From the NCBI GenBank assembly GCA_003508835.1, contig PUFA01000165.1, forward strand, positions 1,765,001 to 1,829,000: a stretch of 64,000 bases of DNA, written 5' to 3'. The notes under the pieces were generated by a model. The model saw only the letters and a program-made list of their open reading frames with translations, did no database searches and was not told the DNA's origin. The translations under genes were made by a program, and so were the position numbers. Shown one piece after another: positions 48,841 to 61,729 of this stretch (position 1 is its first letter; every line of letters starts with the position of its first letter). Source of the stretch: Eonycteris spelaea. Its lineage: Eukaryota > Chordata > Mammalia > Chiroptera > Pteropodidae.

Positions 48841-49103
48841 CAAATTGATTTTTATTTTTTTATTTTTTATTTTATTTTTATTTTTTCGGGGGGCAAGGCA
48901 ATCCTTAGTTGACCTCACAGATTGCAAGGACCTTGTCAGCTTACAATCCCTCATTTTTATTTTTATTTTTATGCCTACATTACCTGGTCTTCCTAGGTGG
49001 TCTCCTATCCAAGTACTAACCAGGCCTGACTATGCTTAGTTTCTGAGATCAGATGGGATAGGGCTTGTTCAGAGTGGCATGGCTGTAGACAAATTGATTT
49101 TTA
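48841..49103 (-). mobile_element. 5S rRNA-derived SINE with target duplication
   Basis: On the minus strand the element starts at 49,090 with a 118-nt 5S rRNA-like head (down to 48,973), continues through an A-rich linker (48,972-48,951) and a second unique unit of about 60 nt (48,950-48,890), and ends in an A/T-rich tail (48,889-48,855). A 13-nt direct repeat, 'aaattgattttta', flanks it at 48,842-48,854 and 49,091-49,103, as expected of an L1-driven insertion. 5S-headed SINEs are known from fruit bats, but which family this is needs a database comparison. A 5S processed pseudogene is less likely, because the second unit and long tail are present. Confidence 0.8.
48973..49090 (-). pseudogene. 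5S rRNA-like head of the SINE
   Basis: The segment covers the 5S rRNA from its first bases (GTCTAC) to its last (GTAGGC) with scattered substitutions. The internal promoter is recognisable: box A 'aaactaagcatagtc', and an intermediate element/box C 'ttggataggagacc', each differing from the 5S consensus by a few bases. Many of the changes are CpG-to-TpG/CpA type. A working ribosomal gene is excluded by its SINE context. Confidence 0.85.
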
Positions 49104-49844
49104 GAAATAAGAAATGTAAATGTTGAAAATTAAACTTAATATGTGGATTATATAATAGTTTAGACACGTTAAAGTGAGAACTAGAGAACTAAAAGACAGA
49201 TCCAAAGAAACTACACAACTATAGTAGAGTGAGACTGAGGTGCAAAATGTGACAGTTTAAGATACATGGAGAAAAGAATGTCTAGTATACTTTCAGTGGA
49301 AGTTCCGGAACAACAGACTAGAGATCATAGTGAAAAAGAGAAAGTGTCTGAGACTTTTCTACAACAAATTAAGGAGATGAGCTCATAAATTTAAAAATGT
49401 AACATAAAATGTAGAGATAAAAAAGCTAGACAACTATAATGAAACTATGGAACATCGAAGTCAAAAGAAATGGTCTTAAAAGTTGCTCAAGAGAAAGGAT
49501 AGATCAAATGAATGCAATTAGACTGACCACAGAGGCCTGGGAAGTAATAATGGAAGTAAAAAGGTAAAATAAATTTAGTTAGGAGAGAAAATGAATATTT
49601 AACTAGAATTGTTAACCCAGCAAAACTATCTTTTGAGAAAAAGGGTGAAATAAGTTTTATTTTCTGGGGAGTTTGTTTAAAATTATTTATCTTCTTTAAA
49701 TAAAACTGGTGGCTCATTTTAGCCTTGAGTTTTCTCTGTCGAAAGTTTTTATTTACATATTCAAAAAATTTTTTTTTGAAATAGAGAAAAATAGTTCCTT
49801 ACTATATTTTATTTTTTAAATTTTTTGGTGTGATTCTTTTTTTT

Positions 49845-52060
49845 AAGTTTATTGGGGTAACATTGGTTAATACAATTATATAATTTTCAGATGTACATTA
49901 TAATTTGACATCTATATATTCTATTGTGTGATTAACATCCAGAGTCCAGCTTCCTTCAGCTACCATATATTTGATTCCCTTTACTCACATCACCCTCCCT
50001 CAAACCCTCTATATTTTACCCCCTTTACTCTGTCTACCTCTTCCCTCTTCCCCTACCGCCTACTCTCTCTCTGGTAACCACTAGTCCATTGTCCATGTCC
50101 CTGAGTCTCTGTTTGTCCTGTTCATTTGTTGCTTTTAGGTTTACATCCACATTAAATGGTATCACGTGATTTTCAACTTTTTCAGTCCGGCTTATTTCGC
50201 TTAGCATGATTATCTTGAGGTAAGTCCCGGTTGTCGTAAATGGCAGTATTTCATATCTTCTTAGGGCTGAGTAATGAATGTTTCATTGTATATATGTACC
50301 ACAGCTTCTTTAGCCAATCATCTATCGTAGCACACTTCAATTGCTTCCATGTCCTGGCAACTGTGAATAATGCTTCTATAAACATGAGTATGAAAATATC
50401 TTTTGGAGATGGATTTTCAAGTCTTTGTGCTAAATACCCAGTAGCAGGATTGCTGAATCATATGGCAGATCAATTTTTAGTTTTTTGAGGAACCTCCATA
50501 CTGTTTTCCGTAGTGGCTGTACCAATTGGCAGTCCCACCCGCAGTGTGTAAGCGTTCCTTTTTCTCCACATCCTCTCCAGCATTTGTTATTACTTGTCTT
50601 GTTGACTATAGCTGCTTTAACAGGTGTGAGATAGTATCTCTTGTGGTTTTGATTTGCATTTCTCTAATAGTAGTGATGTTAAGCATTTTTCATATATTTT
50701 TTTGGCCATTTGTATATCCTTTAAGTGTCTATTCAGGTCCTCTGCCTATTTTTTGATTGGATCGTTGTGTTTTTGTTGTTGTTGAGCTGTATGAGTATAT
50801 TAGGCAAGTATATTTTCCCATTCTGATGTTGTCTCTTTACCTTGTTGACGATTTCTTTTCCTGAGCACAAGCTTTTTAGTTTGATGTAGTCTCATTCATT
50901 TATTTTAGCTTTTACTTCCCTTGCCTTTGAGGTCAAATTCATAAAATCCTCTTTAGGTCCTTGAGTTTCATTTCTATGTTTTCTTCTATGCATCTTATAT
51001 TCAGGCCTTAATCCATTTTGAGTTAATTTTGGTGTGTGGTGTTAGACAACAGTCTAGTTTAATTCTTTTACAGGTGGCCTTCCATTTTTCCCAGCACCAA
51101 TAATTGAAAAGGCTTTCCTTTCTCCATAGTGTATTTTTGGCTTTTTTTTTTTTTTTGTCAAAAATTATTGCTTATGTAAATATGGGTTTACTTATGGATT
51201 CTCGATTCTGTTCCACCGTCCATGTGTCTGTTTTGCTGCCATTACCATGCTGTTTTGATTACTGTTACTTTGTAGTATAATTGAAGTAGGGCAGAGTGAT
51301 TCTTTTCTAACAAGTTCTCTCAGTATGGCTTTGGCAATTTGGGGTCTTTTGCGCTTCCATTCAAATCTGATGATTTTTTGTTCTATTTCTTTAAAAATAC
51401 CAGTGGGATTTTGATGAGGATTGCATTAAATCTGTATAATGCTTTAGGTAATATGGTTATTTTAATTATGTTGATTTTTCGAATCCAGGAACACAAGATA
51501 TTTTTCCATTTCTTTGTATCTTCTTCGAATTCTTTTAATAGGGTCTTACAGTTTTCACTATACAGCTCCTTCACATGTTTCCTTAAATTTATTCCTAGGT
51601 ATTTTATTCTTTTTCTTTCAATTGGAAAAAGAATTATTTTTTTCCACTTCTTTTTCTAACGCTTCATTATTCAATTTTTAACAGATATGACTTTCAATTT
51701 CTTCTTGTGTTAACAATAAAAGTTATTTTTCCTAAGAATTCTAAAATTTCATCTTAAGATTCAAACTTATTAGTATATAGTAATTTTTCAAAATATTCTA
51801 TTAGCTTTTGGGATATATAGTGATATTCCTTCTTTCATTTCTAATATTATTTGTGTCTTATTTTGTCATTCAAATCTGTTAAGGCTTTATCAACTTTTCT
51901 TTAAAAAAATCTCTGGGCCTATTGATTCTATTTTATTTTCCTTTTCTATTTAAGTTCACTTCTGCTTTAGCTTTATTCTTCTTTCTCTTTCATTTGTTTT
52001 AAGTTGTTATTTTTTTTATAACATGGTTACTAGAATAGGTTCTCTGTCTTTTATATTTTT
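49845..52060 (-). mobile_element. 5'-truncated L1 LINE, about 2.2 kb
   Basis: The 3' end lies at the low-coordinate side: 'tttattggggtaacattggt' (49,848-49,867), bat-like L1 wording, then 'ctggtaaccactagtccatt' (50,071-50,090), then ORF2 in antisense up to about 52,060. It is the longest and best preserved L1 of the window. Substitutions and stops show that it is not active. Confidence 0.9.
50250..52060 (-). pseudogene. L1 ORF2 C-terminal remnant
   Basis: The minus strand of this part of the L1 encodes remnants of the ORF2 reverse transcriptase protein downstream of its catalytic core. The open piece at 51,383-51,574 reads '[20 protein letters not shown]', matching the conserved ORF2 segment after the RT domain, and includes the YRFNAI motif. 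Late ORF2 wording occurs near 50,260-50,460. Reading is interrupted by stops and shifts. The plus-strand ORFs over the region (up to 106 codons at 51,339-51,659) are antisense shadows. Confidence 0.85.
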
Positions 52061-52078
52061 ACCAGATATTATTTAACT

Positions 52079-52210
52079 CAGTGCTTTTCAAAGTCAATCC
52101 TGGACTAGCAGCATTAACATTACCAAAGAAATTGTTAGAAATGCAATTTCTTTGGCCTAATCTTAATTCTATTAAAATCAGAATTCTGAGGGATGGGGCC
52201 CAGGAATCTG
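52079..52210 (-). mobile_element. MER5A-type hAT element
   Basis: 'gtgcttttcaaagtcaatcc' (52,081-52,100), 'ctggactagcagcattaaca', 'aaattgttagaaatgcaatt' (52,128-52,147) and 'ctgagggatggggcccagga' (52,187-52,206) follow antisense MER5A. Confidence 0.75.
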
Positions 52211-55200
52211 TAGTATTTTAATGTTTGCATTTAATAACAGAAAGTTTTCATAATAGTTAATTAGATTAATAGACAGGTTTAAAACTGGGCTAAAAAGTGT
52301 AAATGCCAGTAAACTAGAACCTTTTCTAACAGAGAAAATATTATTACTAAATTAATTACTGAACTAAATTTAGTTAAGGAAATTACAGCACAACCAATAT
52401 AAAAAAAAAAACAAAACAAAACCCCACACGACAAAACGTCCTACTAAAGTTAAATTGCTAATCACTCTAATTCTAAAGACAAAGTTTCACAATTCAATCA
52501 CAAGGTTTTCCTAGAATTTTGATTCACTCTTGTTTTCTTATATCAAATGATTTTCCTCCTGAAGTATGACAAAGATAGTTTCTTAAGCCTTACTATGTGT
52601 TTCAAATTACATGAAAGCAACTTTCTCATGATAACCAGGCACTAAGTTCGTTATAGGTAATACTCAAAGAAGCAAGATTTTTGGCTATTTTGTCATTATT
52701 TAAAAAATTTTTTGACTAGACATTAACAAAAGACAAACAGCCACCAGTAATATCATCTCTAACAGATGATTTCAAATAGTTGGAATGCTATTTGCATGGT
52801 TCAGTAGCTTCTAAAATAACATAATCCATAAATATAAAGGAAGAAGCAAGCACACAAATCAGATATAGTACTGAGTGAATTTAGTAAGAGACTGCTCTAT
52901 TTTCAAAAGAGATGTCCACAACCAATAGCACATTCTATATTGCCAGATTTAACTCTCATTCTTCGTGATGAAGAGAGTATGTCAGAGTAAGAATACCAGT
53001 AGATAAAAACAAAATATTTTAGTCATTTGAATTTTAAAGAAGAGTATAGTAGTTAGAGAAAATTACATATGGAATGCCAAAGTCCTTTTAAAATCCAGAG
53101 TGAAAAAATTGGAATTCACTTATTACCAGTGTGTAATTTAGGGAAAAAAACTGTTTGCTAATCATGGGGGAAAAGCTGATCAACTTTAAATATCACAAAT
53201 AACATTTTAATTTTTAAACTAAAACAAAAGAAATATCCCAGATCTATAAATTGTTCTGAGTTTGATTATAATTGTTGGAATTTGCCGATCAGTTCAGAAA
53301 CACATCTTTTTTCTCTTTTCTTAATCAAATCCCTGAAGATTGAGTCATGTTTTTCTTTGTACTCCTTCCTTTTACTCATTTTTCCTTAAACAGTTCTGAG
53401 CCTCCATAAATAATGGAGGAATAGCAAAAAAAGTGAAATTATTAGGATGATGTAAAAAGGACAACAATATTTGAATTTATGCAGAAAAGTTTAAACTCCA
53501 TAAATGTCATATATCACTGGTTACTAAGGAGATTATTAAATTAACTTCATTTAATTTAGGAAAAACACAGGAATTATATAATATTTTGTGCCCAAATCAA
53601 TAAACCATTTTAATTTCTCTGTAGTAATAAGAACATTGACTTTTTAATGTGTAGTGTGTATGACAGTGATATTTTTATTAGAGATTTTTGAATGTTAATT
53701 TTAATCATTACATAGTAAAATATGAATATTTTATATACTTTTACAAAGTGTACTAATGTTCTTTTATAGTCAATGCACATTTTGAAATAAAACAAAAGAA
53801 TTTATCAGATAATTTTGTTCATTTGTGCCTTATTTATTGAGTATACCCAAGGTGGATGCAAGTAAAAACTTTTATTATTATTTTATTTACATAAATGTTA
53901 ATGAAATAAAAATTTATGCTATACATATTGCATTTTATTTGCCAAGTTCTGTAGAAGAGACCCCTTGAAACACAGCAACTGATACAACCTGTGACTTCTG
54001 TCACATACATCTATCCTATCTAAAAAACTCCTATAGTAACTACATGTTGGAATACATATGGAGACTTATTTAGTAGTCTGCCATGACAAAACAACGACTT
54101 GAACTAAAGTCAACCCTTATGGAGACTAATTTAAAATGCACCAACAATCTTTTCATGGGTAGAATATTTTGTTGTTAGTTAAGAATACCTCTTGGCATAA
54201 TGAGTATAAATTATGTTAAATGTTCAAGTGTTAGTTTTCTGAAGGGCTAATAATCGACTTCCTAAATTCTATGCAAAGTTGACAATGGCAGAGAATGAAT
54301 AAAACAGAAAGTAAACCATGCTTTTAAAATAGAACAGAAACCAAGCAAAGTAGTGTGGGATATTAAGACAAATAAACAAATGTAAACAGGACTATGGAAG
54401 ATTAAAGTATCTTGTTGACACTTTCTCTCTGGATCTTAGTTTAGGTTATCAGGTAGATGAAACTGTAGTTGCAAGCTGTTCATTCAGTTGGAGGTGTGTG
54501 TGTGTGTACTCAGCAGTATATAGGTCCCATGCCACTGATAAACTGTCAGAGGCTCTAGGCGAAAAATTTTATGCTCTAATGGTGACATTTTTGCCAGGTA
54601 TATGTTCCCAATGGCATTACTCTCTAAATATCACTGAAATGTATTTTTTCTAAGATGGACAACTGTGTTGGTTATTAACAATATGTTATAAGAAAAAGAC
54701 CTTGTGACTTGAGATTTTAAAAAAATTCTTAAAACGAAAAACAGTAGTGTGCTACTAAATTTGCCAAGCCTATTTCTTTTTAATACAGACACATTACAAA
54801 GAGAGAGAGGAATAAAAGTCTTTTTCGATAGTAGAAAGATGATTAGATTGGAATCAGAATAACTTTCTTCTATTTTTCACCAAGTTCTTAAAATATTTCT
54901 GTCCCTTATATTCCTTATCTGTAAAATTAGAATAAGGATATGAGTAAATATATGTGAAAAATATCTTAGGACCTATAAATTGGTTAAAAGTTATTTTTAA
55001 GGCTATCTTGGTATTCGTATATTATTTTTAAATAGTATTTAAAATATTTAAACATAATCATTAACATATGACATTATTTTGAAACTTTTTATCTACCTAT
55101 CAAGGCTTTTTTTTCCCTCATTTTCATAGATTTATTTTTTGATATCAATCCATCAGATATAGTAATATATCTGATTCTATATTACAATCAAATATATTTT

Positions 55201-56680
55201 ATTTGATTAATTGACTATTTTAAATTAAAGAGAATTTAAGGGAGGAAAAAATCCAACAAGGTGGTACGTTTTCAACTTCCATAAGTAAATTCTTAAAAAG
55301 CAGCTTCCTTGTATTCATCCGATTTTTTTTTTGAGGGTTAAATATTGTTCAAAAGCTAAATACACAGTTTTCTATATGATATGGCTCCTGTGGATCTCAT
55401 AGTCTAATAGGGGAGACAAATAAATAATCATAATTACAACAAAACTATAACAGAAAAACATTATAGTTTGAATGGGGAATGATCTATTTTCATTTTGTCT
55501 AATGAGCAGTAAGTAAAGATAAATTGGTTTATTTATTTTCTAACTCTACACAAAGTATTATCTTGCTATGTGCCTACTCCATACAAGTTTCTTTTCTTGA
55601 ATGGATTTGTGCAGTAGCAGATGGAAAAACTAGGATGACTGTGGATTTGTACAGGTTTTGTTTTTGGCATTAACTAATATGCAGACAATCTTACCTGCCT
55701 ATTCTTTATGGTTACCTTTTATGTCAATTAACTATATGCAATTTATCCATACTTTTCTGAATGTTCAGAATTTATGAGGAGTGAAAGTAATTGACTCATT
55801 TTTTCCATAGGACATGTAATGTCTTTCTATTTTGAATCTATTAAGACATGAAAATTGTGTGTTTCCCCATCATTTTAAAAACGTGGTTTTGGATAATAAA
55901 ATTCATTCTAGGTGAAAGAAAATAAATAACTTAGAAGATCTGGTATTTTATCCCATTTTTTTTTACTAAAAATTGATAAAATTGTATTTATTTTATGGGC
56001 ATTACTTTGTTTAGCTCTTTGTACATTAAATAAGGATGTTTATCACCTATTTTGGTATGTATGTGAACAAGAATAAGCACTGATAAAAAACGTCTTAGTT
56101 CATTGCAAATATAAACAATAAAAAACATGTACAAAGATAAAACAATATTCTATGTAAGCAAAAATTACTCTTTCTTTCTTATCATGTTATGACATAAAGA
56201 GAGAAAAAATGTTTTGATTTAAGAATCTGTCAGCTATCATGTAATTTAATATGTAGTGACATATACTGCTAAAAGGTATATATTAACATTAAAGACCCAA
56301 ACTCCAATGATTAATATTATAGTGATGACAGAATGAGAGTGCCTAATTTTAATCCACTGTTTATCTATGTAAGGTAATTTATAGATCACTCGACATGTTT
56401 TAATAGTAGACATAAAAAGATATCCTTTAATACCCACTCGCTTTCAAGATCTGACATTTGCAATTACAAATATAAAGAAATACCAGGGGTTGCCTTCATT
56501 GGATATGTATACAAATACCTAGTCATCTTATACACAGTTTATAAAAAGTGATCTATTAATAACAAAACTGCTCCAAAGATCCAGAGTCTCTTAATATTCT
56601 AGTCGAATATCAAGAGGTTGATTTAAAATGAGGGCAGAAACACAAAGAGTGGACAACACATTGATTTGCCTGCCAAATAT
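52211..56680. other. Low-repeat AT-rich stretch, no gene
   Basis: Over 4.4 kb only a worn MIR (about 54,895-54,975, sense) and a possible antisense L2 scrap (55,385-55,460) are visible. A 9-bp inverted repeat is at 55,153-55,174 and a GT run at 54,497-54,508. The few ORFs are at most 63 codons. The scarcity of transposons could mean constraint or simply age. Confidence 0.4.
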
Positions 56681-56900
56681 AGTTTTACCATCATAAATCT
56701 CAGGCTGACAACTGCACAAAGCTTTCTTCACCCAAACACTGCCAAGTAAGGGCGTTTATTCACTGATTGGCTGATAGTCACCATGACAACTGATGCCACA
56801 ATTAGACAAGTACAATCCCACTTTCAAACATGCACACAATTCATTAATTCAGCAGGACTTTGTTGATGATACATTATGAGGGAAATATTTAATACTATTC
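56680..56900. promoter_or_regulatory. Candidate regulatory patch with X-box-like and CCAAT motifs
   Basis: An inverted CCAAT (ATTGG, 56,766-56,770) lies 6 bp before 'gtcaccatgacaac' (56,777-56,790), an imperfect palindrome close to the RFX X-box. Homeodomain-type TTAAT and AATTAG cores follow within 50 bp. The patch is not a recognised repeat and is less AT-rich than its surroundings. Function is inferred from motifs alone. Confidence 0.25.
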
Positions 56901-58015
56901 AGAGACTGATGTATTTGCCTCTTATCTAGGGTAAAATAAATTATAAGAAGTGATGAAAACAACCATTTAATTAGACTAATGTAAATTTGACAAGCAACTC
57001 AGTGAATTTAAGTGTTTTTAATAATTTTGTAGATATCTCATTCTGTAAACTGAATGACTATTGAGTTAACTTTCAAGTTATTTTTCTATGGGTCTTTAAA
57101 AAAATGGTTGGAAAAAATGTGAATTTAATTCCCTATATAATAAATAAGATGACAACAAATATTTCTTTGGCACCTGAGAGGAAATAATTTTACTCAATGT
57201 TGAGTGATTGTTAAATTTAACACATATTTATCTATAGAGACCTCAATGAAAATTGCAAAAGGAGTCATTTACTTATCTTTTTCTTTATAGAAACTATATT
57301 TACCAGAGATGTTTTCTAACACAGGTTGACCGTGTAGATTCAGAATATAAGTTCTAACAAGAGTAGTCTAATATAAGTAAAAATTTTATTTCTCGGCTTT
57401 TACTTAATTTTAACTCATCCAGTCTTTTAAACCAAATGACTGGCAGTGACATGATAACATTTCTAAATTCATTTCCCTAAATTGTGATACGAAAGGTGTG
57501 TGAAGATGCAGTTAAAACCTAATAAATGTTTATGCGTTTCTGTTTATGTTTGTAGGAACATACAAATAAAGGTGTGGAAGGCTTGATACAGAATTATTAA
57601 CATAGTTTACTTCAGAAATGTGAGATCGAGGAAGGTGGGGAAACAATTTCTCTTTGCATATCTTTATGAATTGGTTTGATTATAGTAAACTTTAATTTTT
57701 AACTTTAAGTACAAAGGCCAATAAAGTACTAAAATGATTATGATATTATTAAAAACCAAGGCACAAAAGTATTATGTTTAATATGATTTCATTTTATTAG
57801 ATATATACCATATATATCAGTGCACATAGGCAAATGTGTGGTGTGTGTATATGTGTATAAAATAGAAAAAGAGACTCAAAGACCATACAGTAAATATTTA
57901 TAGTTGATTATGCCTAGATAGTGGGGTTAGTTTTTATTTGTATTGTTTACAAGAGAATGATTTAATTCTTTTATTAAGAATAGTTATTATGTTACAATCA
58001 ATAAAAATGAGTGAA
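56901..58015. other. Single-copy AT-rich stretch
   Basis: No repeat family or gene is recognised. A short TG run lies at about 57,835-57,856. Confidence 0.4.
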
Positions 58016-58019
58016 TGAA

Positions 58020-58200
58020 ACATTTGTTTTTTATCTTCTATGTGTAATACTCATTGTTAGGAACCAAAGGAGATGCAAAGAAGAGTCTCAGTTTAAGGTC
58101 ATTACAATTTGATAGAAACACAATATAAGTATGAAAAATTATAACACATAGTATGAAGATGTGGATGAAAAACGGGGTTCTATGGAGGGTAGCCTCACCG
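58020..58200 (-). mobile_element. Worn L2 fragment
   Basis: 'ctatgtgtaatactcattgt' and then 'ggagatgcaaagaagagtct' resemble the antisense L2 3' end. Highly diverged. Confidence 0.4.
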
Positions 58201-60355
58201 GGTGATCTGATCATACATTCCTAACTGGGCAGGTCACGGTGGATAGTCATGCCCCAGGCATACAATTTTTTAGTAAAAGGTTTATCTTTGCCTTAAGCAA
58301 GCAATGTCCGTTGTTTCTGTGCATCTAGTTTAACACACTTTTGAAATAAACAGTGACCACCCTCAATATCGTGTTAATCATCCTGTAATTCAATCCCTGC
58401 CTTGTTTTCTCTTACCTCCATACAATCAACCTTACTTTTCTCCTTAATTATAAATGCATAAAAGAAGCTGCAAAACTGTTTTTCTCTGGAGGATTTGAGA
58501 TCTTACTCCCTGGCATATGTCATCAGTTTGGTTCAAATAAACTCATAAAAATTCTCCATAGTTTTAGATATTTCTACAAAATATGCCAAGGATGGCTATT
58601 TAGCAGTTGAGAATAATCATTATATATCTTTTTAAAGATATGTATTTGCCAAACTATTACCATTTTAAGGTGTAAGGACTAAATTATTTGATCCATGTAT
58701 AACCTGAGTATTTAAAAAATAACTACCAGAATTGAATTAGTTTAGTCAATAAAAGAAGAAAAGTAATTTCAAAACCATTTAAAAGTAGGACAACAATTTT
58801 AAAAAGTAATAATACAAACCACTTTTTAAAATAAGACTGTCTAAAAGGGGCAAGTTTATAAACGTTCAAACACAAAATATTTTATTTCATTCTTTGAATT
58901 TGGATGTAATCCAGAAGCTCATTTTTAAAAAATGACTCAGCCATTAATGAGGTTGTATAAATTAACACTATATTTACTATCACTTGAACATGCTTGTTCC
59001 CTAGAATATCTCACATCAGTTCCTCAGAAGCTGGAGCACTCCTGTCATACCACAAACCATTTTTGTTGCTTTATAGTATGTATGAAAATACTTTTTATAT
59101 TTGTTTGATTAACTTGTCTTCTACTTTATAATTGGCCTTATATTTAATTAGGATTTACTGGAAAATAGGTCCATATGAAAACAAATGGTTATAAAGGTAA
59201 AATCTAAGTTTTACATATTCTGAACTGACACATTCAGAAGCCTCTGATGATGTGCCTGAAATCAATGGTGTATGGTGTCTGAGATAGGTATGTTGTCTTT
59301 TGTCTAACAAGTCATCTATATTCCTTTGAGAAAATCCCTGTTCTTAACTTGCATTCTCCCCAGAGAAGCAGAACCCGAAAACAAAAGTCTTGAATTGAAT
59401 GAGAGTGATCCTTCAGGGAAGAGGGAGTGGGAGAAACATAAAAGAGGAGGAATAAGCAACCTAAGGGTATGTTCTTAAATTTGTCAGTACTGAGGGCAAC
59501 TGGTGTTTAATTCCACTGTTATCTTCTGAGGAACCAGGGAGAATGCATCTCAGAAGTTTTGCCTGAGTGACAAAAAAGAAAACCGTTTATCTACTCCCCC
59601 ATATCCCACTGATCAAGAGTGCCCCATGGAATGTTAACTAACTCTCTTGCTTTTCCAGGTTTTACAGCAGGAATTTTTCTGAAGGCATCACAGAAGTCCT
59701 GGAGGAGGAGAAAGATCAGGTGAGGCAAAGTAGTGGCAGGTTATAAGTACTTGAAACTAGTTACTTCAGGCTTGGCTGTAGTAAAAGGTAGGTTAGGAAG
59801 ACGTGAAGTGTAGGACAAGGAGAGACAAAGTCACTTATAATAATATGCCTTGCAGCTTTGCCAAATCCAGCCATGAGATGCATGTCTGATCCAGGCTCAG
59901 CCAATCTTAGAGCTCTGTCCTACCCAAACTGGTATACAAGTACTGGGATGAAGGAGCTCTCATTCCATTTGGATTGCTAAGGTGAAAAAATGTAAATGTG
60001 GGACTTCCAATGGCTTTTTTATATGTTTTATGAAGAACCTTTGTCTTTGTGATGCAGCCAAGCAAAGACTAAGGCAAGCAAAATCATAGTCTTGGTTTCT
60101 GCAGCCCAGCCTTTGATATTCTGAGCTGCACCAGTATCCTTCCTAGCTATGAGAGCCGACAAATTCCAACTTCAACTTGTTTGTTTAAACTAGTTCAAGT
60201 TGGTTTTTAAACACTTTCATCAGATTAGTCACCAATTCATCCTATGGCACAGGGAATATGTCCCAAAATAATAGCTTAACTTTTTCCTTTCTCTTTTTTC
60301 TCTCCCTTTTTTTCCCCTCTCTCTCTCTCTTTCATTTAAGAACTATTGATTATTT
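58201..60355. other. Non-coding stretch with an LTR-like scrap
   Basis: 59,345-59,445 starts 'ttctccccagagaagcagaa' and resembles the antisense end of the LTR-like family at 17,885. A CT-rich run lies at about 60,282-60,333. No ORF of note is present. Confidence 0.4.
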
Positions 60356-61110
60356 CTGGCCTTTATTTTATTTTTTATTATATACACAGTTAAAAAAATA
60401 AATGATTTCTACAAGTTTTATTATTTTTAAAAAAGGTTCCATGCATACTTACATCACTTGTTCAATCTCTGAGAAGCAACTACTTTTAGCTTTTATAGCT
60501 ATTTACTTCTAAGTCTTTAAAAAATAAGCATATAATTTTACTTCTTAATCTATTATTTCATTCTAGATCTTAGTTATTTTTGATAAATCTTCTAGTGCTG
60601 TGTGTGGTTTTTGATCTTTTGTTTTGACTTATTATTATTTTTTTAATCTCTGAAAGTTTTCAGATTCCCTCTTTTTGTCTGTAGGGTTCTGTGATTTCAT
60701 AACAATATATTGTATATTTTCTATTTCATACAATATGCTAACTAAACACTTAGCAGGCATTTATTTGGAATCTCACATTTATTTTTACAAAGGGCATTTG
60801 GATGTTGAACTTCCTGGAAAGATCCTCTAATTATCTTATCCTTTTTCTCTCACTTTTCAGCTTTAGTATTTTTGCATTAATCTCAGAGGGATTTTTCTTA
60901 ACTTCTGAGGATTTTTATCAACTTCAGTTCTAATCTAGTCCTTCTACTGAGATTTTTATTTCTTCTATTTTAATTTTAATTTCTAAGACTTTTATTTTTA
61001 TTCCCTGTCTCTTCTTGTTTTAGATTTAATATTATCTCTTATCTCTGTGGATACTGACAGATGTTTAAAGTTTTTATATTCCAACAATTTGCTTTTTGCC
61101 ATTTGTATAT
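60356..61110 (-). mobile_element. Possible old LINE fragment
   Basis: This T-rich plus strand has long runs of short T- and A-rich words ('ttttattccctgtctcttct' at 60,996-61,015, then 'atctcttatctctgtggata') that resemble the antisense of an old L1-like LINE. It is too diverged to assign firmly. Confidence 0.3.
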
Positions 61111-61729
61111 TTAAGCTAGTGATAACTGGCAATCTTTGCCTGCTCATATTTTAAGAGTGAGAGACTAAAAAGCTGATTGAAAGCCTCTAAGTGTATATAC
61201 AAGTCACTACTTGAAACTGTATCTCTCGGTGATATAGTTAGAAGGCTGATGAAAAATCCCAATCAGTGTTCTTAGGGGTTTGCTCCTGGGCTAGTCAGAT
61301 TCACTAGAGAAGAATCTTTCATTTCTAGCCTATAAGGTATACAACTGGCTGCCCATTTTCTGCTGGCCAGGTGGAGGAAGAGGGCTGGAGGGGTGGTTAG
61401 TCTCAACAGTTATAACTATGTAGACCCTTATTTAGTTTCTACATTTTAAATGTTAACCCTACCTTCACCTCCTGTGCCAAGATCCCTTTGTTTTACAGTC
61501 TCTTTTGGGGGGAAACCCAAATTGCATATAGTTTTTAGACATTAATAGCTGCTGCTGATCAGAAGAATGGATTGGATCTCTTTTTCCTAATGCCACAGAA
61601 TAAGCACACACCATTTTATCCAACCAGGCGTTCTCTTCCTGGCTTTTGAACTCTCAACTAGTGACACAGGATGTGGGGCTCTTAGGGTCTTATTTATGAA
61701 TGGTGTTGGACAGGTCTACATTGTTCTTT

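Larger units (their letters stand above)
48560..49690 (+). mobile_element. L1/HAL1 ORF1-region remnant carrying a SINE
   Basis: Segments follow a L1 or HAL1 ORF1 in sense orientation: 'atgttgaaaattaaacttaa' (near 49,120), 'ggaagttccggaacaacaga' (49,298-49,317), 'tcttaaaagttgctcaagag' (49,473-49,492) and 'gttaacccagcaaaactatc' (49,611-49,630). Stops and indels break all frames. The 5S-headed SINE sits inside it on the opposite strand. It is unusual here in preserving ORF1 rather than the 3' end, which fits HAL1 (an ORF1-only L1 relative). Confidence 0.65.

Noticed and set aside
48973..49090. Functional 5S rRNA gene
   Set aside because: The flanking SINE units, the tail and the target duplication show it is the head of a retroposon, and the promoter boxes carry substitutions.
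51339..51659. 106-codon plus-strand ORF rich in Phe
   Set aside because: It is antisense to the L1 ORF2 remnant, which explains its composition.
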